Assembly (NCBI RefSeq): GCF_001579845.1
Contig: NZ_CP007440.1
Location: 6,408,029 to 6,472,028, forward strand
Direction of reading: 5' to 3'
DNA from: Rhodoplanes sp. Z2-YC6860
Lineage (GTDB): Bacteria; Pseudomonadota; Alphaproteobacteria; Rhizobiales; Xanthobacteraceae
DNA: 64,000 nucleotides
Part shown: piece by piece, positions 37,145 to 45,693 of the stretch
Numbering within the stretch: the first letter of the stretch is position 1
Layout of the letters: each line of letters starts with the position of its first letter
Notes under the pieces: generated by a model
What the model was told of the DNA's origin: nothing
Database searches by the model: none
What the model saw: only the letters and a program-made list of their open reading frames with translations
Position numbers and translations under genes: made by a program

Positions 37145-38260
37145 TCAGGCCGACTTGAAGGCGGCCCAGGCCTCGATCCAGGCGCTCATCTCGTCCGGCC
37201 AGAACTCCGGCAGCAGAGCCGTCTTGCCGTCGGTCACGTCAAGGCCGAGGCGCTTTTGGTCTGCGGGCGAATACGAAGCCATGGCCTTGGACGAGATCGG
37301 GCCGTAGTTGGAGGCATTCGTCAAAGCCACGCTGTATTCCTCGGACAGCATCGTGTTGGCGACCTCCATCGCGAGAGCCGCCTTGCTCGAGTCCTTCGGA
37401 ATGAATGCTGCGTGAGTCCAGAACAGCAGGCCTTCCTTGGGCCGCGCGCTTGCCACCGGAATGCCCTCCCGCAGCAGCGCCGCACGCATCGGCATCCAGC
37501 CATACATCAGCGCGACTTCGCCGCTCGATATCAGGTTGACGGCTTCGCCGAATTTGGTCCAAAGCGCGCGGAAGTTCTTTTTCTTCGAAATGAGGAACTT
37601 CTTGACCTCGTTCAGGTCCGACAACGGCATCGTGGTCGGTTCCTTGTGACCCAGCGCGAGCGCCGCCGTCATGATGCACTGGTAGGCATCGTCGCGCAAC
37701 GCCACCCGGCCCGCGTAGCGATCGTCATACAGTATCGCCCACGACTTGGTTGCCGGATCGTCCTCCGGAATCTTGTCTGTGCGGAAGATCGCCGTGTCAT
37801 AGCCCCAATACACCGGGACCATGAACGTCTTTCCATCGCGCATCTGCCCCTGCATCTGCGTCTTGAAGAGATCGATCATGTCGCCCACGTTCGTCATCTT
37901 CGACATGTCGAAGGGGCGCATCCTCTCGTCGCCGGATTTGGCGCCCATCAACGGCACCTGGACGAAGTACATGTTGGTGATCATGAAATCGAACCGGGAC
38001 GTTCCGCCCGGCGCGAACAGCTTGGCGACCGAGTCGGTCGGCGACACGTAGGGGATCTGTTCGATTCTGATCCCTGTTTTGCGCTCAAGCAGTGCCTTGG
38101 CCGGGTCCGGCATCGCCACGCCGGGCGTGACCGCGACCAGCGAGCGGTCCTGCGCCCGCGACGCGCCGACCCGGTTGAGCAGCATGGCGCCAGCGCCGGA
38201 TTGCAACAGCGTGCGGCGCGACAGGCCGCGACGTGTGGAGAACTCGTGCTCGTCCGACAT
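37145..38260 (-). CDS. Orphan PotD-like periplasmic binding protein
   Basis: This is a 371-residue binding protein, paralogous to 28149-29237. The N-terminus carries a twin-arginine signal (GLSRRTLLQSGAGAM). SPTDSVAKLFAPGG, DPATKSWAILYDDRYAG and MYGWMPMRAALLREGIP match the paralogue closely. No permease or ATPase is next to it, so it may feed the importer at 27033-30945 or have become a sensor. Confidence 0.9.
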   Translation of the reverse strand: MSDEHEFSTRRGLSRRTLLQSGAGAMLLNRVGASRAQDRSLVAVTPGVAMPDPAKALLERKTGIRIEQIPYVSPTDSVAKLFAPGGTSRFDFMITNMYFVQVPLMGAKSGDERMRPFDMSKMTNVGDMIDLFKTQMQGQMRDGKTFMVPVYWGYDTAIFRTDKIPEDDPATKSWAILYDDRYAGRVALRDDAYQCIMTAALALGHKEPTTMPLSDLNEVKKFLISKKKNFRALWTKFGEAVNLISSGEVALMYGWMPMRAALLREGIPVASARPKEGLLFWTHAAFIPKDSSKAALAMEVANTMLSEEYSVALTNASNYGPISSKAMASYSPADQKRLGLDVTDGKTALLPEFWPDEMSAWIEAWAAFKSA

Positions 38261-38275
38261 TGCAAATCCCCCTTT

Positions 38276-39045
38276 TTACCGCCCACGCCAGACCGGCTTG
38301 CGCTTCTCGCGAAACGCCAGCGGCCCCTCGATCGCGTCTTCGCTCTGATACACAGGCTCGAAATCCGATCCGCGTTGCGGATGGCTTCCGAATTGCCGAC
38401 CTCGGTCGACATCGCCACCATCTCCTTGACGGCCCGCATGAAGAGCGGCGAGCCCGCCAGAATGTCGTTGGCCAGCGCTCGCGCCTTGGCCATGACGTCG
38501 CCCGGCGCAACGACGTGATTGACGAAACCGAGTTCATAGCCGCGCTGTGCCGAAATCGGGTTGGCGGTCATCAGCAGCTCGACCATGACCCTTTGCGGAA
38601 TCATGTGAATGAGCGGCGCCGCCCACGGCACCCCGCGCCCCACCCTCGCCTCGGTGATGGCGAACCGCGCGGTCTCGCTCGCGACGCACAGGTCGCACAT
38701 CTGCACCAGCCGCCAGCCGCCGGCATATGCCCCGCCGTTGACGGCGGCGATCACGGGCTTGCTCACCTTGATGTTCTGACCGATCACCGGGAGGAAATTC
38801 GGCGGCGGCACACCGAGTTTGGTTTCGGTGAACTCGATCAGATCGATGCCGGCGCAGAACGCCTTGTCGCCGGCGCCGGTGAGGATCGCGACGCGCAAAC
38901 GCGGATCGCTCTCGAAATTGCGCCAGGCCTCCCAGAGCCCTTCCCGCATCGCGGCGTTGAGAGCGTTGCGCTTGTCCGGGCGGTTCAACGTGATGACGAC
39001 GATCTCGCCTTCGATCTCGTAGAGCACCTCGTTTGCCATCGCCAT
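38276..39045 (-). pseudogene. Enoyl-CoA hydratase gene with a 1-base frameshift near its 3' end
   Basis: The reading frame is normal from MAMANEVLYEIEGE through KAFCAGIDLIEF, GGAYAGGWRLVQMCD and EARVGRGVPWAAP to NADRI. At 38361-38363 (AAA on the plus strand) one A is missing relative to the expected frame. Adding it restores a normal crotonase C-terminus (EGPLAFREKRKPVWRGR) ending at a TAA at 38276-38278. Without it the frame runs on about 100 residues through the next gene. This is either a recent inactivating deletion or a base-calling error in a homopolymer. Confidence 0.85.
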
Positions 39046-39071
39046 CACCACTTCCCAGGTTCTCGACGCGA

Positions 39072-40691
39072 TCAGGTGTCCAGCCAGACCTTGTCCATCT
39101 GCATGTTCACATAGATGTCGGGCTGCGCCACCCAGCCTTTCACCGCGCTCCAGAACGCCGCGCCGTAGCCGACCCAGGCCAGGTTGACGTGATAGTAGGT
39201 GCGCAGGAACGTCATCTGGAATTCTCGGATCGTCGCCGCCCGCTTCTTCGGATCGGATTCCCGGGACTGCTGCCGGTAAAGGCCGTCGATCGCATCGTCC
39301 TTCCAGTGGCCATAGTTCCGGCCACCGAAGCTCGTATAGCCTTCACCGAGGATCTGATCCGGTAAGGTTCCGCTCAGGCCGAGCGAGTGGATCAGCAGTT
39401 GGAAATCACCTTTGCTCTCTTGGGCGAAGAATGCGCCGGCGTCGCGAATGTCGACATTCACGTCGAGCCCGATGGTCTTGAGCTGGGCCGCGACATTGAT
39501 CGAAGCGTCACGGAATGCCGGCACGTCGCTGCGCGCCGGCATCACGATCTTGAAGCCCTTGGGCACCCCGGCCTGCTCCAGCAACGCCATCGCCTTCCGG
39601 CGATTGGCCGCGATATCTCCGCCAAGACCGGGCAGCGTGTCGTAACCGCCGAAGGTCTTCATATCCTCCGGGGAGAGGCTGTAGACGCTGTCGGGCGGCA
39701 TCAGACCCAGGCTGTGAAACGACGCACCGGCCAACGGGCCGACCGTCTTGATGAAGGCCTGGCGATCGATCGCCAAAGACAACGCCTCGCGCACACGAAC
39801 ATCATCGAAGGGTTTGACCTGAATGTTCGGAATGAGATTGATCGATGTCGGCGTCGGCCGCCGCAGCTCCGCCATTCCAGGAACACGACGTAGCGTTGCC
39901 GATACGGATTCGCTTGGAAGGAAATAGCAGGCGTCGATGCGCTTTCCCTGTAAGGCCACGCCGCGCTCGATCTCGCCCTTGATCGGAAAGAATTGGATCT
40001 TGTCGAGATAGGCCTTCGCGCCAAAATATTGATCGAACCGCGACAACTCATAGATCTGGCCGTCGATCGCCTGCGTCAAACGGAAAGGACCCGTGCCGAC
40101 GATCTGCCGTTTCATCCCGGTCCCTTGGACATCGAGAGGTTCGGCAACCTTCCTGCAATAAATGACGTTGAACGGATTGCTGACCAGGAACGGAAAATCG
40201 GCCTGCGGCTCCGTCAGGCGAATGACGACGGTGTGGGCATCCGGCGTCTCAATGTCGGCGATGTTGCCAAGCTGGCCTTTGCGCGGGCTGATGATGCCGC
40301 TTGGCGGCTTGCGGATGCGATTGAGGCTGTAGACCACATCGTCCGCCGTCATCGGCATCCCGTTGTGGAAGACCACACCGCGGCGAAGCCGGAAGGTGAC
40401 GATCTTGCCATCGGCCGAGACGTCCCATGTCTCGGCAAGGTCGGGCTGCAGCCGGTTGTAGTCCTGGCTGTCGATCCGCAACAGCGTCGAATAGCACGGC
40501 GCGCCGACGAATTGCGTGAGATACGTGACGGTCTGATGGACATCGAGGTCCGGCGGATCGCCGCCGTTGCTGACACGCAGCGTGCCGCCGCGTTTCGGCG
40601 TCTGCGCCTGGCCAACGCCTGGCGCCATCATGGTGGCTGTCAACGCGCCGCCGGCTTTGAGGACCGCACGCCTGTTCAGATGACTCGTCAT
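39072..40691 (-). CDS. Opp/Dpp-type substrate-binding protein, orphan
   Basis: This is a 539-residue periplasmic binding protein of family 5. The Tat signal LNRRAVLKAGGALTATMMAPGVGQAQ precedes the mature TPKRGGTLRVSNGGDPPDLDVHQ. ATG at 40691 is preferred over an upstream TTG because a GGAG lies at the right distance. It is very like 52348-53991 (about three quarters identical by eye) but has no permease genes beside it. It may share the permease of the other system. Confidence 0.92.
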   Translation of the reverse strand: MTSHLNRRAVLKAGGALTATMMAPGVGQAQTPKRGGTLRVSNGGDPPDLDVHQTVTYLTQFVGAPCYSTLLRIDSQDYNRLQPDLAETWDVSADGKIVTFRLRRGVVFHNGMPMTADDVVYSLNRIRKPPSGIISPRKGQLGNIADIETPDAHTVVIRLTEPQADFPFLVSNPFNVIYCRKVAEPLDVQGTGMKRQIVGTGPFRLTQAIDGQIYELSRFDQYFGAKAYLDKIQFFPIKGEIERGVALQGKRIDACYFLPSESVSATLRRVPGMAELRRPTPTSINLIPNIQVKPFDDVRVREALSLAIDRQAFIKTVGPLAGASFHSLGLMPPDSVYSLSPEDMKTFGGYDTLPGLGGDIAANRRKAMALLEQAGVPKGFKIVMPARSDVPAFRDASINVAAQLKTIGLDVNVDIRDAGAFFAQESKGDFQLLIHSLGLSGTLPDQILGEGYTSFGGRNYGHWKDDAIDGLYRQQSRESDPKKRAATIREFQMTFLRTYYHVNLAWVGYGAAFWSAVKGWVAQPDIYVNMQMDKVWLDT

Positions 40692-40774
40692 TGTCTGCAA
40701 TCTCCGCTGTGGATTGCCGCCATCATTCTGCTAGATCATGTGTCGAAACCCATGGCACCGAAACACCAAGCCAC

Positions 40775-41818
40775 ATGCCCAACACCATGAAAGCCATTGT
40801 GACCGAGGGGCACGGCGCTCCCGACGTTCTGGTCTATCGCGATATCGACGCGCCTCCCGCGCCAAAGGGGCATCAGGTTCTGGTTCGTGTGCGCGCCTGC
40901 GGCGTGTGCCGGCGTGACATTCTCGTCAGGCAAGGACCAGGCCACCGCGGCCTCGCGAGCCCGCTGGTGCTGGGTCACGAGATTGCAGGCGAGGTTGTGG
41001 CGCTTGGTCCTGAAGCGCGAGGCCTGCAAGTCGGACAGCGCGTGTGCTCCACGCAGCGTGAATTCGTGTGCGGCTGCTGCTCGATGTGCCGGACCGACCG
41101 CGAGACGCTGTGTCCGGACTTGCGCTTTCTCGGCCAGGAGGCTTCCGGCGGCTACGCCGAATACGTCCTGATCAACGACGACAACCTCGCTCGCTTGCCC
41201 GACAATGTTGACTTCGCTCATGGCGCAATCGTCGGCTGCCCAGTCGGAACGGCGTTCAATGCGGTGTGCGATACCGGCAAGGTGCAGCCGGGCGAACGCG
41301 TGCTCATCACCGGGGCCGGCGGACTCGGTATGCATGCCGTGCAGATTGCGCGCGCCGTCGGCGCCACCGTAATTGCCTCGACGCGGTCGCAGTCCAAGGT
41401 GCGCGCGCTCGAAGAGGCCGGCGCCCATACCGTCGTTGTCGCAGTTGACGGCAATTTTGCCAAAGGCGTGCGCGCCGCGACGGGCGGTCGCGGCGTCGAT
41501 GTCACGGTCGATACGGTTGGCGGTGCCGTTTTTCACGAGGTGCGGCGTTCGGTGGTCCCCGGCGGTCGCATCATCCTGGTCGGAGAAGTCACCGGAACGG
41601 CGGTCGAGTTGGACATGGCGCAGATTTACCGGCGCGGCCTCGAAATCCGCAGCGCGGTCAGCACATCGCGCCGGCAGCTCGAGATGGCGTTGCGGCTGGT
41701 GGCCTCCGGCGCGGTCCGCCCGCTGGTCGAGCGCACGATGCCGCTCGCCGAGGCCGCCGCTGCACACCGCCTGGTGGAGGACAACGCCGTTGTCGGCCGT
41801 GTTGTGCTGGTTCCGTAA
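40775..41818 (+). CDS. Zinc-dependent alcohol dehydrogenase (MDR family)
   Basis: This is a 347-residue medium-chain dehydrogenase. The catalytic zinc site is visible as RACGVCRRDIL and GHEIAGEV. The structural zinc loop reads CGCCSMCRTDRETLC. The NAD(P) site is TGAGGLGMHAVQIA. An ATG at 40787 (MKAIVTEGHG) is an equally good start. It is divergent from the binding protein with 83 bp between, and its stop is 2 bp from the convergent MaoC stop. Substrate unknown; an acyl- or aryl-alcohol is likely. Confidence 0.9.
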   Translation: MPNTMKAIVTEGHGAPDVLVYRDIDAPPAPKGHQVLVRVRACGVCRRDILVRQGPGHRGLASPLVLGHEIAGEVVALGPEARGLQVGQRVCSTQREFVCGCCSMCRTDRETLCPDLRFLGQEASGGYAEYVLINDDNLARLPDNVDFAHGAIVGCPVGTAFNAVCDTGKVQPGERVLITGAGGLGMHAVQIARAVGATVIASTRSQSKVRALEEAGAHTVVVAVDGNFAKGVRAATGGRGVDVTVDTVGGAVFHEVRRSVVPGGRIILVGEVTGTAVELDMAQIYRRGLEIRSAVSTSRRQLEMALRLVASGAVRPLVERTMPLAEAAAAHRLVEDNAVVGRVVLVP

Positions 41819-41820
41819 CC

Positions 41821-42261
41821 TCACGATCGGCACCCCAGCTCGATTGTCGCGGCTGCGCCGCGCACGACCTCGGTGCCGTCCGCCTTGCTGACCGAAAGCG
41901 TGCAGGTCACCAGTGCGCGATTGTTTTCGTTGGTCTTTCCCGACACGGCGCCGCGAAAAACGATGCTGTCGCCTGCGTAAACCGTGCCCCGCTGCCGGTA
42001 GCTGAGCTTCCGCACAAAGGCGTCACCGCCGCCCCATTGCATGAGTTGGCGCGCCATCAAGGCGCCGACCATCTGCCCGTCCATGAACGGCGCCGGCATT
42101 CCGAGCTTCGCCACGAATGCCGGATCGTAATGATAGCGATGGAAATCCCAGGTCGCGCCGGCATACATCACCAGCGACGTCAGCGTGACGTCGAAATCCA
42201 GCGGCGGCAGCGCTTCGCCAACCGCCACATCCTCATAACGTCGTGAGCGGAACGCGGTCAT
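41821..42261 (-). CDS. MaoC-like hydratase/dehydratase, subunit 2
   Basis: This is a 146-residue hotdog-fold protein. GATWDFHRYHYDPAFVAKLGMPAPFMDGQMVGALMARQ is the active-site stretch, with the Asp-His pair expected of the FAS1-like dehydratase / acyl hydratase group. It is the last gene of the long Region 8 operon and overlaps its partner by 4 bp. Two half-size MaoC proteins encoded together often form one heteromeric enoyl-CoA hydratase. Confidence 0.88.
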   Translation of the reverse strand: MTAFRSRRYEDVAVGEALPPLDFDVTLTSLVMYAGATWDFHRYHYDPAFVAKLGMPAPFMDGQMVGALMARQLMQWGGGDAFVRKLSYRQRGTVYAGDSIVFRGAVSGKTNENNRALVTCTLSVSKADGTEVVRGAAATIELGCRS

Positions 42262-42746
42262 GGCTTATGGATGTTGGTTTCGCGGTTCACGGCGAGCAAC
42301 TCGCCGCGCTGGTTGGTGTACCGCGCCTCGGACACGACGAAGATCATCGTGCCGGCGCTGCTGGTCTGCCGTTCGTATATATCCGCGAGACGCCACGTCA
42401 TCGTGATGCGATCGTCGGCGCGCACCGGCTGGTGAAATTCGTATTCGTTGCCGCCGCGAATGAACCGGCTGCTCGGCAGCGGCAGCGGCCAGTGATGGCC
42501 GATGTAGCCGTTTTCATCGGGCGGATTGCGGAAAAACTGGTTGGTTTCGCACACCAAGGTCGGCGGCGCGATGGTCGCGCCGTGGCTGGTGGTTCGCGCA
42601 TAGGCTCCGTCATGGAACAGCGGATTTTCGTCGCCAATCGCGAGGGCAAAGTAACGGATCGAGGCGGCGCCCAGCTCTTCGGGCGCGGTGTAGGACACCT
42701 CCCGTCCGATCCAGCTCTTGAGTTCGTCGGTCATGTACGAGCTCAT
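42258..42746 (-). CDS. MaoC-like hydratase/dehydratase, subunit 1
   Basis: This is a 162-residue hotdog-fold protein. FALAIGDENPLFHDGAYAR is the classic hydratase motif with Asp, Asn and His. HGATIAPPTLVCETNQFF follows, as in N-terminal halves of two-domain dehydratases. It overlaps the tandem RidA gene by 4 bp and the other MaoC gene by 4 bp. Enoyl-CoA hydration after the dehydrogenases is the likely step. Confidence 0.88.
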   Translation of the reverse strand: MSSYMTDELKSWIGREVSYTAPEELGAASIRYFALAIGDENPLFHDGAYARTTSHGATIAPPTLVCETNQFFRNPPDENGYIGHHWPLPLPSSRFIRGGNEYEFHQPVRADDRITMTWRLADIYERQTSSAGTMIFVVSEARYTNQRGELLAVNRETNIHKP

Positions 42747-43708
42747 GGCGACCTGACCGCGACAGCTTCAACGGCGATCAGAGCCCCGGCCGCCGGCAGC
42801 GCCTCGCAGACGACACCGGTCGCAGCCGGATACGGTGCCGCGAACACGTCGCGCCGGACGGCGGCTGTCTCGCGGTAGGCGCCGAGACCCTCGGGCGTGA
42901 CAAATTCGGTCGTCTTGACGACCGCGTCGAGATCGGCGCCCTTTGCGCTCAATTGGTCGCCGAGCCTGCCATAGATGTCGCGGCACTGAGCCGCGATGTC
43001 GCCCGCACGCGGGTCGCCCACGGCGCTCACGAACAGAACATCGGCGTGTTGATCGGACGCGGCACTCAGCTCGATCTGGACACCGCAACCGTCGTCGACG
43101 ACGCGCGGCATCGTGACCTGAATGATGGTGCCTCTCGCGTCATTGCCATCGGCCGCCACCGTGGGCGCCATCAACTCGATCGCTCGCAACACGTCCTGTC
43201 GCCGCAGACCGCGACGGATCAAAACATGGTCAGCACGCGACCACGCGCGCGGCGCATCGGACGCACTCACGGTCGGGAGATACTCGACCTTCGAACGACC
43301 ATCGCGGCTCGCGACCGCTTCGATCTCGATCAGCGCCTCGGGCCGCAGCAGGCTCTTGACGACAATGACACTGATGGCCGGCGCAACGCCCTTCACCAGA
43401 TCGGCGACAAGAGCCTTGAGTCGCGGCAGGTCCGGAATGGCGCGCGGCGTGACGTACTGAACGATGCGAACGATGTCGCGCAGGCCAAGTCCGCCGGCTT
43501 CCAGCGTCAGTCGCATCTTCTCGAAGATGACGCGTGCCTGGTCGACAAGATCGCCCTCGACGACCATGGCCTTACGGGCCGCATCGAAGCGTACCGCCGT
43601 GCTTCCCGACAGCCACACGCCATTGGCCGCGGCAATGCCCAGCGAGAACGTGAATCGCCGGTAATCGAAAAACGGATAATGTTCGGGCTCAAGCGCCACG
43701 CGCGACAT
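42743..43708 (-). CDS. Tandem RidA/YjgF-domain protein
   Basis: This is a 321-residue protein with two RidA-type domains, roughly residues 20-130 and 215-320. Domain 1 has VWLSGSTAVRFD, LEAGGLGLRDIVRIVQYVT and PAISVIVVKSLLRPEALIEIEAVA. Domain 2 has DVLFVSAVGDPRAGDIAAQ, KGADLDAVVKTTEFVTPEG and PAAGALIAVEAVAV. RidA proteins are usually single-domain trimers that hydrolyse enamines or act in ring-cleavage pathways. Its place among CoA enzymes suggests hydrolysis of a nitrogenous intermediate. Confidence 0.85.
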   Translation of the reverse strand: MSRVALEPEHYPFFDYRRFTFSLGIAAANGVWLSGSTAVRFDAARKAMVVEGDLVDQARVIFEKMRLTLEAGGLGLRDIVRIVQYVTPRAIPDLPRLKALVADLVKGVAPAISVIVVKSLLRPEALIEIEAVASRDGRSKVEYLPTVSASDAPRAWSRADHVLIRRGLRRQDVLRAIELMAPTVAADGNDARGTIIQVTMPRVVDDGCGVQIELSAASDQHADVLFVSAVGDPRAGDIAAQCRDIYGRLGDQLSAKGADLDAVVKTTEFVTPEGLGAYRETAAVRRDVFAAPYPAATGVVCEALPAAGALIAVEAVAVRSP

Positions 43709-43711
43709 CGG

Positions 43712-44527
43712 CTAGCGGCCCTCCCACTTCGGCGGTCGCTTCTCGGCGTAGGCCTTGAGGGCCTCGCCGTGGTCCTTGGTCGAACGCACCACCCGCTGCG
43801 CCCGCTCGGTGAAGCGGAGCGCCGTGTCGAGCTCCTGATAGAGCGACTCGGCCAGCGCCAGTTTGAACGCCTGCACGGTGATGGGCGGGCAATTGTCGAT
43901 GATCTCCCGCGCCAGTTCGCGACAGCGCGGCATGAGCTGGTCCGGCTCGACCACTTCACTGACGAAACCGATCTTTAGCGCGCCCTCGGCGTCGATGGTG
44001 CGTCCGGTCACGCCCCACTCGAAAGCCCGCGCGTAACCGATGATCTGCGGCATCAGCGCGAGGCTCGCGTCGTCCGGCACGATGCCGCGGCGGACGAACA
44101 CCCAGCCAAACCGCGAGGCCTTCGATGCAATCCGCATGTCGCAGCCGGCCGCGATGCCGAGACCCGAGCCGACCGCTGGACCGTTGATGGCCGCGATCGC
44201 GGGCTTCGACATGCGGCGAAGCCCTGTCACCACGCGGCGGATGTCCGCCTCTTGCGGGTAAAGCTCCTCGCGCAACGTCGGATCGGGCGGTTCGAGCGAG
44301 CGGCCTTGCGCCGTCATTCGTTTGATGTTGCCGCCCGAGCAGAATATCCGGCCCGAGCCGGTCAGGATCAGAACGCGCGCCTTCATGTCGACGTCGATCC
44401 GATCGAACTCGGCGATGAGTTCCTGATTCATGACCCAATTGACCGCGTTCTTCGCGTCCGGGTCATTGATGGTAACGACGACGATGCCGTCGTCGCCTTG
44501 TTCAGACGTAATGAACTGGTAGCTCAT
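43712..44527 (-). CDS. Enoyl-CoA hydratase/isomerase (crotonase) family protein
   Basis: This is a 271-residue crotonase-fold protein. The oxyanion-hole segments are IFCSGGNIKRM and NGPAVGSGLGIAAGCD. The two catalytic glutamates of classical hydratases are not seen: the second site reads WVFVRRGIVPDDASL. It may act as an isomerase, hydrolase or C-C lyase. The start at 44527 overlaps the dehydrogenase gene by 26 bp. It ends in EKRPPKWEGR, a common tail of the family. Confidence 0.88.
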   Translation of the reverse strand: MSYQFITSEQGDDGIVVVTINDPDAKNAVNWVMNQELIAEFDRIDVDMKARVLILTGSGRIFCSGGNIKRMTAQGRSLEPPDPTLREELYPQEADIRRVVTGLRRMSKPAIAAINGPAVGSGLGIAAGCDMRIASKASRFGWVFVRRGIVPDDASLALMPQIIGYARAFEWGVTGRTIDAEGALKIGFVSEVVEPDQLMPRCRELAREIIDNCPPITVQAFKLALAESLYQELDTALRFTERAQRVVRSTKDHGEALKAYAEKRPPKWEGR

Positions 44528-45680
44528 GGGAGCTTTCCCCTCGGAAACGGCCAAGATTTTCGCGAAGCATCCGCGCCAGCGCGCGCCGGTGATGACCGGC
44601 ATCGCCATAGGCCGCCGCGGCCGCGATCGCACGGTGGTAGTAGAGTTCGAGCGGATAATCGCGATAGAAGCCGATGGCACCGTGGATCTGGTGCGCGGTG
44701 CGCGTCACGGCCTGTATCGCCTCGCTGGTTTTGGCTTTGGCGATGAAGGTTTCGCGGTCGCCCGCCATCCCGTCACCGAGCGCTGCCGCGGCCTGCCAGG
44801 CCAGCAGGCGGCTGACCTCAAGGTCGCGATACATCTCGGCACAATGATGGTGCACGCCCTGGAAGCTGCCGATCGGCCGATCGAACTGCACGCGGGTCTT
44901 GGCATAGTTCAATGTGAGATCGAGCGAGGCCTGACCGATCCCGACAAGCTCGGCCGACTTCATCGCCGCGCCGCGCAGCAACAGCCGCGCGACGTGCGAC
45001 CACGCGCCACCCACCTCGCCGACGACAGCGTCGGCATCGACATTGACGTCGTCAAAAACGACCTCCCACAGCGCCTCGCCGCCCGCCGCCTGCAGGCGAC
45101 GGATTTTCAAGCCCGGGGTGTCGCGCGGCACCACCAGCAAGGTGAGGTCAGTTTCGTTGTCGCCGGTCCGGCCCAGGCAGATGATGGCTTCGGCCGCGCC
45201 GGCGTCGCGGACGAACAGTTTGGTGCCATTGATCGTGAAACCATTTCCGGCCGGCGTGATGCGGGTGCGGATGCCGGCGGGCGAAAGACCGCCGCTCGGC
45301 TCGGCGATCGCCGTTGTGAGAATGGCTTCGCCCGACGCGATGCGGGGAAGATAGCTGTCGCGTTGCGCCGGCGATCCGGCGTCGAGTAGCAGTAAGCCCG
45401 CCTCGACCACCGTGGAATAGATCGGACTCGGCACTGCGCCTTGACCCAGCGCCTCGACGATCAGCGCAAGCTCCAGCAATCCGGTTCCGGCACCGCCGTA
45501 TTCCTCCGGAAAGACGGCGCCGGCCCAGCCCATCTCCGCCATCTTCCGCCACACCTTGGCATCAAAGCCGTGCTCGCTGCCTTCGAGCGCACGGATGGCA
45601 TCCGCCGTCATGGCCTCTTGCGCGAAAGCCATCGCGGTCTCGCGCAGCATCTTCTGATCGTCGTCGATCGTGATGTCCAT
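44502..45680 (-). CDS. Acyl-CoA dehydrogenase, subunit/copy 2
   Basis: This is a 392-residue acyl-CoA dehydrogenase family protein. It has AIAEPSGGLSPAGIRT in the flavin region and AHQIHGAIGFYRDYPLELYYHRA near the C-terminus. The residue aligned with the usual catalytic glutamate is aspartate (RDYPLE). I chose MDITIDDDQKMLRETA at 45680. The paired dehydrogenase lies 13 bp upstream. Such pairs form heterotetramers in steroid side-chain degradation. Confidence 0.9.
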   Translation of the reverse strand: MDITIDDDQKMLRETAMAFAQEAMTADAIRALEGSEHGFDAKVWRKMAEMGWAGAVFPEEYGGAGTGLLELALIVEALGQGAVPSPIYSTVVEAGLLLLDAGSPAQRDSYLPRIASGEAILTTAIAEPSGGLSPAGIRTRITPAGNGFTINGTKLFVRDAGAAEAIICLGRTGDNETDLTLLVVPRDTPGLKIRRLQAAGGEALWEVVFDDVNVDADAVVGEVGGAWSHVARLLLRGAAMKSAELVGIGQASLDLTLNYAKTRVQFDRPIGSFQGVHHHCAEMYRDLEVSRLLAWQAAAALGDGMAGDRETFIAKAKTSEAIQAVTRTAHQIHGAIGFYRDYPLELYYHRAIAAAAAYGDAGHHRRALARMLRENLGRFRGESSHELPVHYV

Positions 45681-45693
45681 GCCGATCCCCGCC

